From: Aphidius gifuensis
Lineage: Eukaryota; Arthropoda; Insecta; Hymenoptera; Braconidae
Direction: 5' to 3'
DNA length: 64,000 nucleotides
Assembly (NCBI RefSeq): GCF_014905175.1
Contig: NC_057789.1
Coordinates: forward strand, 3,906,001-3,970,000
Both the position numbers and the translations under genes were made by a program. Below are positions 39,001 to 49,889 of the stretch, piece after piece. The notes under the pieces are model-generated. The model was not told the origin of the DNA. It searched no databases and was given only the letters and a program-made list of their open reading frames with translations. Position 1 is the stretch's first letter; each line of letters begins with the position of its first letter.

Positions 39001-42000
39001 TTATACTTTTTATCTTCTTGAGCAAGCATCAAACTGTATGACAATTCTACAGGATGAATATCATCTTGTTGAAGAGCTTGAATCAAACCCCTTCTTATTT
39101 AGACTTCTGTTTACTTGTGTTCACGCTTTGTGAATGCATCCAGCTTTTATTTATTTTTATTTTTTCCCATGCACAGAAGCCGAAGAAGTGGTGACATTTC
39201 ATCTCTTCGAAGATCGTTGGTTAAAAAACACATGATGCAAGAGAGCAATAGTTAAAAAAAAAAAAAAAATTAAATAAATATGAGAAAAAGAAAATATAAA
39301 AAATATTTGATACACATTCTTTGAGGCTTCATGTTGTCTGTCGAGTGTAAAGGATACATACAGTTGTTGATGATGATGACGACGATGGAGACACAGCCAC
39401 AGACAACAGAAGGAAGATGCGCCAATACTGACGCGCTCAAGTGTAACAGTCCCAGAAACCATTTAGTACAAACTACCTTTGGATCCATGGCTCTTTGTAA
39501 ATGGCTGATAAATAAATAAATAAAAAAAAAAAAAAAAGGAATAAAAGAAATGAAAGGCAGTGAGCATAACGAGGCGAAAGAAAAAAAAAAGAAAATAAAT
39601 AAGTGGAATAAAGAAGAAAAAAAAAAAAATAGTATAAAGCTATGTCGAGCGTAAGGAAAACTAAAGTGAAGAATATTGTTTGGAGTTGAGAGAGCATGGG
39701 ATATCGGTGGCACGCGGAATTGGACATCATGGTGGAAAAACTTGGGGCCAAGATGAAAATAAAAAAAAAAAAAAAATCAAGATGAAGATGAAGATGAACA
39801 TGACGAATAGAAAAACAAGTTGAGATCCGTTTAACGAGATGATCTGTAGCCAACAAAACGAAAAATATAAAAAAAATAATATATAAAAAAATATATATGA
39901 AAACCTTGTGCTTTTTCGTCTCACTTACTTACTTCTGGGATTATCTTCCTGGCATTTTAGGGCTAATTTCATTTGCACAATGCTACCAAAGGCCCCGCAA
40001 GGACCAGCTTAATATCTCTCTGTCTTTATTCCATTTACTCGAGATAAAAATACATATATATATTTCTTTCCACCTTTCTTCATTTCAGTTTATACATTTG
40101 TCCATTTTCTATTTATATATATATCATCATGTGAATGTGCAACCATCTTGGGTTTATTTATTTTTTTTTTTTTTATAATATATTTTATTTTTTTACTGAA
40201 TTTGGTCGTCTCTTCTTGCTCAACGAGCCAAACATTTTTCCGTCTACATATTGCTTCAGATAAATGCCCGTTTACAAAACCTGGCGCCTTGAAATTTTGC
40301 ACGAATGAATTCTATATTTAATTCTATCATATTTATTTTGTATATAATAAAAATAGTGTCATTTTATATTTTTATTTGTAAAAATTTTATCTCAAAAAAT
40401 TGAGCTGTTGGGATTATTTTATTTTAATTAAATTTTACTTTTTAAATTATCTTTAAATAATTCCATAAAAATACATTTATAGATGATCAATTTTTAAATT
40501 AATAAATTCATAAAAAAAAATAATCAAAAAAAAAAAAAAAATTAATTAAAAGCTTCAATATAAATCTATCCATAAATTGAAAAAGAAATGAAAAAAAAAA
40601 TTCTATTTACTAGTTGAGTAAGCATTAAAATTATCATGATGCAAAAATGAATGTAATATATATTTTTTTTCAATTTGAAAATACTTGTAATATTCAATAC
40701 AAAATATATATCTGTCGATCATGAAACGATTGTCGGTATTAAAATAAGCATAAACACCGATACTATTGAGTCTTCGTTATAAATGTACATTACTAAACGG
40801 TTTAACTGCGACTATGATTCATCAACGATACCATTTAACCATTGATTATTTGTAAAGAAGCAAAGAGACACACCACATGATGCCAGAGTTTGACCAAAGG
40901 TCGTATTTACGAGTTAGGATAATATATAATAATAGACCATATATATGATTTTTTTTTTTTTTTTTCTTTTCACGTTTGAATCTGGGTCCTCAAGTGCCGA
41001 CAGGATAAACTCGAAAATCTCGATGGTTGTTGGCCACGAAGCGGAACAGCAGGACAGTAGAAAAAAAAAAAAAAAAACGAAGCCGACAATCGTCATGAAG
41101 ATGCCGACAATGGGTAATGGATACGTTTAATCCAATTGGTGTTGAAGTGAGGTAGTATCAGTAAAAGATTTTTATTTTATATTTATTATATTTTTTAAGG
41201 GCAAGAAGAACGAAAGGGGGATGATGCTTATAAGCTGTAATATGCACGAGTCCATTTTTTATTTTTTCCTTTTCCATTTGATTGATACCACGATGGACAG
41301 ACTCATCTTCTCCACTATTATTGTTGAGTATTGGACAAATTTACTTGTATTGTTGGACAATGCAAAAAAAGTATAATAATATGTATTGGATAATCGTGAT
41401 GGACAGATAATATATGAAAAATTTCACGTCAACCTTGACCAGAAATAAAAATACAATAAAATCTTGTTTCAGGTATGGATGTGGACAGTAATACGACACG
41501 CTCAACAAAATATTCGATTGAATAATCTACACACAAATTTACTTAAAATTAGGCCTTTTATTATTTTTTTTTTTTTACTTTTATTCCTTTCAAATTGGTT
41601 CCATTGAGTTTATTCAATTCATTGCGTTGCAAGGACACACATCAAGTATTTTTTTTTTTTTTTCTTTAATATATATTTTATGGTACTTGAAGTGTATATT
41701 TGTGGGAGTATATATTCATATATGTATATTCTGGCTTATAAATTTAATATGAGAAAAAATAAAAAATATTACGAGGTAAATGAAAAAGATCTCACGACTT
41801 GAAGTGATTTTTCCAAGAGGCATTCCATTTGGCAACCACAACAACTATCCTCTTTGTATATATTTTTATAAAAATAAATAAATTTTAAAGACGACACAAT
41901 TGTTGTCTTTCATATATGTGTAACTTTGGCAATGTCAGTATCACAGAAAACAACATAAAAATTTATCAATTTCACGCTATTTTTAAGTCATGAATTTTAT

Positions 42001-44741
42001 ATTATAAATTAAACGCAAGTACTTTGTCATTTTAAAAATAAATAAGTTTAACAGTTTAATGTGTGAATTTATATACATCAAGTATAATAATTCATATTGT
42101 CAATTATTAAATAACAATCTTATATTCAATTTTTTAAATAAATTTTTCATCAAAAAAAAAAAAGGAAATAATTTTATTTTAATTTGACTTTTACCAAGAA
42201 TTTTTATGAATAAATAAATAATAAAAAAATAAATAAAATTATATGAATTTCATTGAATACTTGTATATAACAACCATGCAAACATATACACATTGATTCT
42301 AATAGTTGATTGGTTGATGTGTATGTGTGAGTCTATCTCACTCTTTCAACCTCTGAATCCTAACAAGAGGATCCACCATTCACCTGTCACGATAAACTGA
42401 GGGCGGTTAGTTATAGTTTATTTATCGTTTTCACGTACATACACACATATACGAAAAATCGATGATCACGATATTTTTGTATATCTCTCGTCTCTCAGAA
42501 TGTGTCAGTATAAATATACAACACATGTTTTTTTTTTCTTTTTTTTTGTAAATCCTTATATATACACACATCTTGTTGTGAACAAAGATGAAAATAATAA
42601 TTTCAAATGAAACAGAAAGACCTATATAAGTTGAACAAGGTAGCACATAAATGTGTTTGTTTTTACACAGGTATATTGTGTTTGAGATTTATAAATATAT
42701 ACAAGTGTAAGTATGGCGCCAGCTTGTGTGGTCCAACTGGAATACCACACACTGAATCATCACAACTATCAATAGTCCATGTGAATTTAGTACTGGCCAC
42801 ACTGTTGATCAATTTAATTCATAATTAAACTTGTTAATAAAATAATTGAACAATATTTAATATCAGCAAATTTAGAAAAACTTTATTTCTATTTTCTATT
42901 TTATTTTTTTGAACAAGTTTTAGCCAAAAAAAAAAAAAAAATCTACATGTAAAATGCGTGAAACAAAATGAAGAAGACTATATATGACTGGATTAAATTT
43001 TTTTGTATGTTTGTGTTTTAATATAAAGTAGTTGGATTATAGCTTGGATGTGTGGTTGCAGCAAGATGAGAATATTTACAAAGTGGTCGAGACTCGAGAC
43101 GAGATTACGGTAATGATATAGTCCCTGGCGTTTTATATATATTGTAAAATATGTTACTTCTGGAGCACAGGGGATCACGATGAAGAGAGGATAAGGGGTT
43201 GAAAAAAAAGTAAAAACACAAAATAAAAAAGAAAATAAAAAAAGGAAAGTTGCTTGAGGTTAATTTGAATGGATTATTGAAATTGTGGGGTTAAGAAATA
43301 CAAGTAAAGAAAAGAAAAATCTGTATTATATTTGGTATATAAAAAAATAAATAATATGATTGATCATGTTGGTGTGTGGTTTTTTTTTTTGTGGTGACAT
43401 GATGTTTAACAGTAACCCCAAGAGATAATATTCTCTGGAGGCATTAGGGTCTTGTCGTGTTATCATTTTTTTGGGATCTCTAACAAACGAGTCAAAAATG
43501 AAAAAATAAATAAATCTCCATGGTAGAAGGGGTTTTGTCCAAGCAAGGTCTATTAACCTATAGGCTATTTAAAATACCAACATGGATTATTCGCTTTTCT
43601 TCTTTTTTTTTTTTTGAATATTTATCATGAGGCGATAGTTGAGTAGTTCTTTTCTCACCCATGGAGTCTTTATTACAAAATATTTCTTTTATTCTCATTT
43701 TTCTTTTGTTCAATATACAACTAATTTTATTGTTTGCTTGATGATTCTTTAGTCTTTTAAAAAATTTCAAAAGGGGTTAAAGAAAAGCCGCGCAATATTT
43801 AAAAGAAAAGTAAAAATCTTTATATTTATTTATTTAAGTTGAAGCAAATAGCAACATGAGAAATTTTTTGTGTCTTTTTCTTGGATACATGTATTTATCT
43901 ATGATTTTCATGGGATATGGTCAGTTGGTCAGTTCGACACGTGATGACAGCTCGTGGCGCCAGCAACCCCCCGCAGTTACCAACTCACAACGGGTGGGCT
44001 ACCTTAGGGTTATACTCCACTCTCCAGTCGCTTCTGCCTCATGTGTCTATGGCTTAAATTTTTGTGAAACAACACTATAACAAGTGTCTGTAAATTAAAA
44101 TGAGATAGAAAAAAAAAAAAAAACTAAATTCTTTTGTTTCAGACGACTCATTAGTGTGTTGCCAAACCCCCGTCGGCAAGACTCTTGTTCATCGCCCTCT
44201 ACACCCCATCCATTGCCATCCAGAGTCCAGACTTGACGCCGGACATCTCTTCACGACCTTGTATAAGCTTATATGTATATCTATATACACACATTAACAA
44301 CAAATACTCTTCATCATTTTTGTTTAATGTTGCCGTTTCTTTTGTTTTTTTTTTTTTTTTTCCTTACCGCTAAAAAATTTTCAAAATCATCAATTTTCAT
44401 GGTGGCTTAATCTTTTTTTTTTTTTCCTTAAAAAGGTTTTTATTTTTTCTTTTGATTTCTTTTGTTGATTTTAATTTGTTTGACCTAGTTGAATTTTCAT
44501 GTAAATTGTTATTAGATGTGGCATTTGTTTTGGAGCGACTCCGTGACTGCGTTTGATACAATTCGTCTGTGACGACACGTCTGTCTGACGATTGATTAAT
44601 TAGAGGATATAATACGAGACACACAACATAACACGATGATAACTCGAGATATACCTTTGATTGAATAACATCTCATCATTAATCACTCAAATATTATTTT
44701 ATATTATTTTTATAAACAATAAATGTAGTATCAAATTTTCA
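30071..44741. other. Upstream non-coding region B, no gene supported
   Basis: AT-rich DNA with scattered GC-richer islands near 31560-31710, 32340-32580, 32720-32830, 37720-37990, 39330-39480, 40960-41120, 42350-42410, 42700-42800, 43920-44060 and 44160-44270. Three islands contain the octamer TGGCGCCA (32751, 42714, 43955). GACGAC is followed by two GTCTG motifs at 44571-44587, a near miss to the Dpp silencer pattern because the spacing is 6 instead of 5 bases. No exon was recognised. Confidence 0.6.
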
Positions 44742-45075
44742 TGTTTAAATAATTTTTAAATATTAATTTACGATTGTCTTGTGGGGTAAAAAAATTAATT
44801 GTCATTATATTTATTAAATTAAAATGGAAGTGCTGGTGATCTCAGGGAAGGACGTGAGTACCACCATGAAGATTGGAGGACTAGAAGATTTTAGTCTTTA
44901 CTGCATAAAAGTGCTTTTTTATTTTCACTAATTAACAATAAATAATATATATTTTCAAAAGAAAATTTAAATATTTTAAATTTAATAAATCTAGTTATTA
45001 TTATTGTTTGTATAATTCATCATTTTGTTTTTATTTAAATGTTGTCTAAAATTCAACTTGTTCAACTGTAAATAA
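44742..45075. repeat. Solo relative of the 48-kb tandem repeat, with a different core
   Basis: The left flank 44742-44800 (TGTTTAAATAATTTTTAAAT and on) resembles 48831-48895. The right flank 44930-45075 (AATTAACAATAAATAATATA and on, through TTCAACTGTAAA) closely matches 48576-48720 with scattered substitutions. The roughly 230-base GC-richer core of the tandem units is replaced here by about 120 different bases (44810-44929). These bases carry their own small inverted repeats: TGGTG at 44833 with CACCA at 44862, and GACTA with TAGTC near 44879-44896. It lies in the same orientation as the tandem block. Confidence 0.75.
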
Positions 45076-48000
45076 AAAAAATAAAATAGACATGAGAATT
45101 GTATTGGTTTATAAGATTTAAAAAAAAAATAAATAAATAAAGTCAGAGAGTAGCCAGAAGTATATATACTGTTTGATAAAATCTGGCACTTGTCGATGTC
45201 TATCAGAAAAATATCAAGCGAGTTCATCGTTCTACATGGATCAGTGACGGGTCCGTGTGTCTCGACAGATCGATTTCTTTAGTTATAACCCCTCAATTCC
45301 CCTTAACCCATCTTGAGTCAACTGGTGTGTCGATCACATCAGCGTAACTTTACTTGTCACAAACACACGAACAATATACATTATATCACATGAAAATTGT
45401 TCTCCATGTTCTACAAGTGTTTGTCAAGTTGCATCAAACAAAAGTGACATAAGAAAATTCAGATTAATTGATAAACAATAACAACAAAAATCTTTTGACA
45501 ATCAGAATGATAATTATTGTTATATATTCATTAAAAAATTTATGTTGAGCAAGATAAGGTAGACTATATTTCGTCGTGTTATTTTGTTGGCTTTGGAATT
45601 TCAAATATTTATTCTTGGCATATCTTGAAAATATGGTCAGCTATACATATATATTCTTGTGCGCGTATTTTGGATTGATCGTCTCCAAGAAGTCTTCCAA
45701 ATTCCAATCGTTTATAACGAAACCCTGAAGCAATGAATTTCGATTGGTTGTGAACGAATCAGATGATGATCAAATCGCAACAAGCTTGACATATTTTCAA
45801 CCAGTTTAACATTATAACAATAAAATTAAATCTAATATTTAAAAAAAAAATAATTTTAATTCATAAATTTATAATTAAATATTAAAAATAATATTTAAAA
45901 TAAAAAACATTTAGATATATATTTATCATAAATCAAGACCACCAACATAAATAATATTTTTAATATTTGTTCATTGTCATATTCATGTATATTAAATCTT
46001 GTTGGTTTTAAATGTTAACAGTATCTGCCGACACGAAAAAGATAAGTCCCGTCGGTTATAGCCGTGTGGCCATTCACTAGGTGGTCCAATAATAAGACAA
46101 TAAGTTTTGCAAAATAAATATATATATGTATGGCCCACCGTTGCAGCAGGTTTTCGATTTTTGTCGACTAAAAGACTTTTGGTTTGGCTTGGCATTTTGT
46201 GATATCAGTGTGGCATCGAAATTCAGTCGCGATTGTATATATAAAATATATAAATGGTAGTAAGCATTAATGTATATATGAGAAGGTGATGGGAATACAT
46301 ACAAAATAGCCAGAGAAAAATAAAAAAAAAATATATGAAACCAGGGTGAGAGGAAGAAACGTGAAAGATACGAGGTAAAGTGGTATGCCCAGAGTGGCGC
46401 CAGGACCCACTCGTTCGTTTCTTCCGCTTCATTCTTTTTGCCCTCCTACATCCCTCATGTCGTACCTCTTTTCTTTTCTCCACCTTTTTTTATTATCATT
46501 ATTATTATTTTTATTATTATTCTTCTCTTTATTTATTTTTTCTATTCGCTTTTAATTTTTTTTTTTTTCTTTTTTGATTTTTATTTTCTATTCTCGCTTG
46601 CTTGCTGATGCCGATCGCTACCTCGATCCAATTCTATTCCTGTAATATTTTTTTTTTTTTGAACAATATATACACATTGCAAAAATGAAAAAAAAAAATT
46701 ATGTATAAGAAGCTTCTTCTTCACTGCTATATCTATCGCGATGGTAAGCTTGGAACTCCGTTTTCGGTGTACAGAATTCATCTACAGAATTCAGTAACAG
46801 AAATTAATAATCCAGAGACGAATGGCTATCATGAGACCACATTCCCCGTCTGCACACAACACTCGACAAACTGTCTCGAGAATTTGCAATATTTTTTTTT
46901 TTTTTTTCTTTGATTGATAAAGAAAAATAATATTATTGTTTTTTTATTTGATGAATAAATATGATATTGTTTAACATTAAAGAATTTAAAATTAAAAAAA
47001 TATTTATATTATTTGAAGCATATAATTATCATCATATGAAAGAAATGAAAAATACGAAATACAAAAATGAGGATTCATCTCAAGATATACAGTTGAATTT
47101 AATAAAAAAAAAACAAGTGGGACAAGTCGATCGACCGAGAATTATACGACTGGACATTTTGGATATTTTAACAAAAAGGGACGCGAAGGAACGCATGTTC
47201 TATTAGCCTAAGACAAAAGATCGGCGCCTAGACGGTGCCGGCATCTTTTTCTTGATTTTATATACACACAGCTAGTATATAAAATCACCATGAAATTTAA
47301 CTTGGTGTTTTGTATAAGACTAACTGCTGTGATCCGATGAACCGAGACCACAAACGATGAGTTAAAATAAATTTATATATATATAAACTTACCAATCTTC
47401 AAAAAATGTCCAATGTTATAGTGGATCCTCAGACATTTTATTTATGCGATGAAGCACGGAAAAAGATGTAAGTCGCCGCGTGCGCGCCCTGACGATTCAA
47501 CATTTGGCCGCTTAAATTCCTTACACTGCGGCGTTCGTCGAATACTGAAACAAAAAAAAACAAATCATAAGTACCAATTCCACAAATTTATATAAATCTG
47601 CAAGTATATTTTTTTCATACATATTTAACATAAAAAATGATTTTTCATTATTAAAATAATTTATATAAATGCACGTGCCAACAAAAATAAAAAATACTAT
47701 TTGATAGATCACACGAGTCTAGATCTCAGCAACAGATGAAACATGCCCAATGATACAACTGTTGTTGTGTTTTTTTTTTTATATTTATTTTTGTTATATC
47801 AAATTTAAAAAATAACAATCTTATGTTTAATGCCGATTAATCTATCAAAAAGGACAGTGAAGATAAGAAGATGCTTGTGAAACCGGCTCTTCACGCGATA
47901 CACATATCCAGTAGGCGTTTCGAGATACTTTTACACGTGTCACGGGGATGTGTGGCAAATAAACCGCACTTAATATATAAATGAATAAATAATTTTTAGC

Positions 48001-48089
48001 CTTAGGTATTTGAATCACAGTTGGAAAAATAAATTAGCCTATTATAATCAAATTTCCATAAATATATATTTTTAATTCCTTTTTTTTTT
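45076..48089. other. Non-coding region between the solo repeat and the tandem block
   Basis: AT-rich. GC-richer islands lie near 45230-45360, 46020-46080, 46380-46480 (with TGGCGCCA at 46395), 46600-46640, 46790-46870, 47120-47250 and 47440-47530. No exon or RNA gene was recognised. The hairpin at 47215 is listed separately. Confidence 0.6.
47215..47249. other. Strong GC hairpin followed by T-run
   Basis: AAAAGAT (47215-47221) pairs with ATCTTTT (47243-47249). CGGCGCC (47222-47228) pairs with GGTGCCG (47234-47240) with one G-T wobble. A 2-base bulge and a 5-base loop complete 14 pairs. The 3' side runs into T5 (47246-47250). It looks like an intrinsic-terminator shape, but in a eukaryotic context a structured RNA or protein site is more likely. 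Confidence 0.6.
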
Positions 48090-48415
48090 TTTTTTTCTAA
48101 AATTTTTCGTAGAATATATATAATTATTGAGAATCGATATGAATCAGTTTTTAATATATTATCATTTTGATTTTATATATAAAAAAAAATTAATTCATCA
48201 AGAGACTGGAGTTTGTTGTTTAAATAATTTTACAATATTAATTTCCAACTGTTTTATGTGATGAAAAATAAATTGTCAAATTTATAAAACAATTTGTATA
48301 ATGAAATGATTTGTATTTATATGTATTAGACGCTAGATGGTGTCTTGTCGCGTTTCTCACAAGTGGTGATGTAGCGATTCGTGACTATATATACGAATTC
48401 TGTTGTAGTCCTACC

Positions 48416-48551
48416 GAGGACGGACGGAGAATCTCATGGTAACATGAAAAATACATGGTTCACAGTTCACGCTAACGTTGAGGGTTCAATTTGTCTGCTT
48501 TGCGTCCCGCTCTAAAAAAAATGCAAACAGTCAACCTTTCCGTTCGTCCTC
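48416..48551. other. Inverted repeat of tandem unit 1
   Basis: GAGGACGGACGGAGA (48416-48430) pairs over 15 bp with TTTCCGTTCGTCCTC (48537-48551), with two G-T wobbles and a 106-base spacer. Confidence 0.8.
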
Positions 48552-49005
48552 ATTTTTTGCACTTTTTTTTTTTTTAATTAACAATAAATAATATATATTT
48601 TTAAAATAAAATTTAAATATTCTAAATTTAATAAAATTAGTTATCATTATTGTGTATGTAATTTATCATTTTGTTTTTATTTAAATGTTGTCTTAAATTT
48701 AAATTGTTCAACTGTAAAAATTAAAAAAAATAAAAATTTTCCGTAGAATATTTATCAAGAATTATTTGTGTTGTATAGACACTTGATGAATTTATACAAA
48801 AATAATTAATTAATCAAGGAATGAGTTTGATGTTTAAATAATTTAAAAATATTAATTTTCAATTGTCTTATGCGGTAAAAAGTGAATTGTCAAATTTATA
48901 AAACAATTCATATATATTAGACGCTAGATGGTATCTTGTCGTGTTTCTCACAAGTAGTGATGTAGCAAGTCGTAAGTATATATACAAATTCTATGATAGT
49001 AATGT

Positions 49006-49144
49006 CGAGGATGGGCAGAGAACCTCATGGATGCATGAGAAATAATGTGTTAAAACACATTACTGGTGGGTTTAATTTGTCTGATTTGCGACTCTCCAAT
49101 TAAATAAAAACATGCAAACAGTTCAATCTCTCTGTCCATCCTCG
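49006..49144. other. Inverted repeat of tandem unit 2
   Basis: CGAGGATGGGCAGAGA (49006-49021) pairs over 16 bp with TCTCTGTCCATCCTCG (49129-49144), one G-T wobble, 107-base spacer. The spacer also contains a private perfect hairpin, TAATGTGTT (49043-49051) and AACACATTA (49054-49062), absent from units 1 and 3. Confidence 0.8.
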
Positions 49145-49543
49145 TTTTTTGACTTTTTTTTTCAATTATTAAGTAGTATAAATTTTTTAAAGAAAATTTA
49201 AATATTTAAAATTTAATAAAATTAGTTTAATATATGTATAATTTATCATTTTATTTTTATTCAAATGTTGTAGAATAATTATCAAGAATTATTTGTATTG
49301 TATAGACACTTGATGAATTTATACAAAAATAATTAATTCATCAAGGGACGAGTTTAATGTTTAAATGATTTAAAAATATTAATTTCCAACTGTCTTATGC
49401 GGTAAAAATAAATTGTCAAATTTATAAAACACAATTTATATAGTTATGTATTAGACGCTAGGTGCTGTCTTGTCGCCTTTCTCACAAGTGGTGATGTAGC
49501 AGTTCGTAAGTATATCAACAAATTTTATGATAGTGATGTCAAT

Positions 49544-49673
49544 GATGGACGGAGAACCTCATCGAAACATAAAAAAAATTTACGACTGAAACAGTGTAAA
49601 CGGGGTTCAATTTGTCTGCTTTGCGTCCTCCGAAATATAATAAAATGCAAACAGGTCAACCTCTCCGTTCATC
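49544..49673. other. Inverted repeat of tandem unit 3
   Basis: GATGGACGGAGA (49544-49555) pairs over 12 bp with TCTCCGTTCATC (49662-49673), one G-T wobble, 106-base spacer. The outermost bases of the 5' arm (AAT at 49541-49543) have drifted and no longer pair fully. Confidence 0.75.
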
Positions 49674-49889
49674 CTCATTTTTTTGACTTTTTTTTATTTA
49701 TTAAATAATATAAATTTTTCAAAAAAAATTTAAATATTTTTAATTTAATATAGTTTAATATATGTATATAATTTATCATTTTATTTTCATTCAAATGTTG
49801 TAGAATAATTATCAAGAATTATTTGTGTCGTATAGACACTCGATGAATTTATACAAAAATAATTAATTTATCAAGAGAAAAGTTTGATG

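Larger units (their letters stand above)
48090..49889. repeat. Tandem repeat block: three units of about 530-590 bases plus a partial fourth
   Basis: The landmark TTAGACGCTAG recurs at 48326, 48917 and 49451, and ATCAAGAATTATTTGT at 48753, 49281 and 49811. Unit order: AT-rich left flank, a GC-richer core beginning GACGCTAG(A/G)TG and containing TTTCTCACAAGT(G/A)GTGATGTAGC, an inverted repeat, a T-run, then an AT-rich right flank. Units 2 and 3 lack about 60 bases relative to unit 1. The fourth unit stops at about 49889. No open frame is shared, so this is non-coding. It matches no transposon family that I know; a local satellite or repeatedly duplicated element is likely. Confidence 0.9.

Noticed and set aside
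39270..39924. Overlapping 127- and 147-codon frames on minus rich in Phe and Leu
   Set aside because: They are translations of poly-A/poly-T stretches read on the opposite strand; no protein-like composition.
44571..44587. Dpp silencer-like pattern GACGAC..GTCTG
   Set aside because: The Mad/Medea/Schnurri element needs exactly 5 spacer bases; here it is 6 (or 2 to the nearer GTCTG).
49546..49557. TGGACGGAGAAC, identical to the first 12 bases I recall for miR-184
   Set aside because: The arm does not have the miR-184 partner strand, the complementary arm is over 100 bases away, and units 1 and 2 differ from the miRNA within these bases. Most likely a coincidence.
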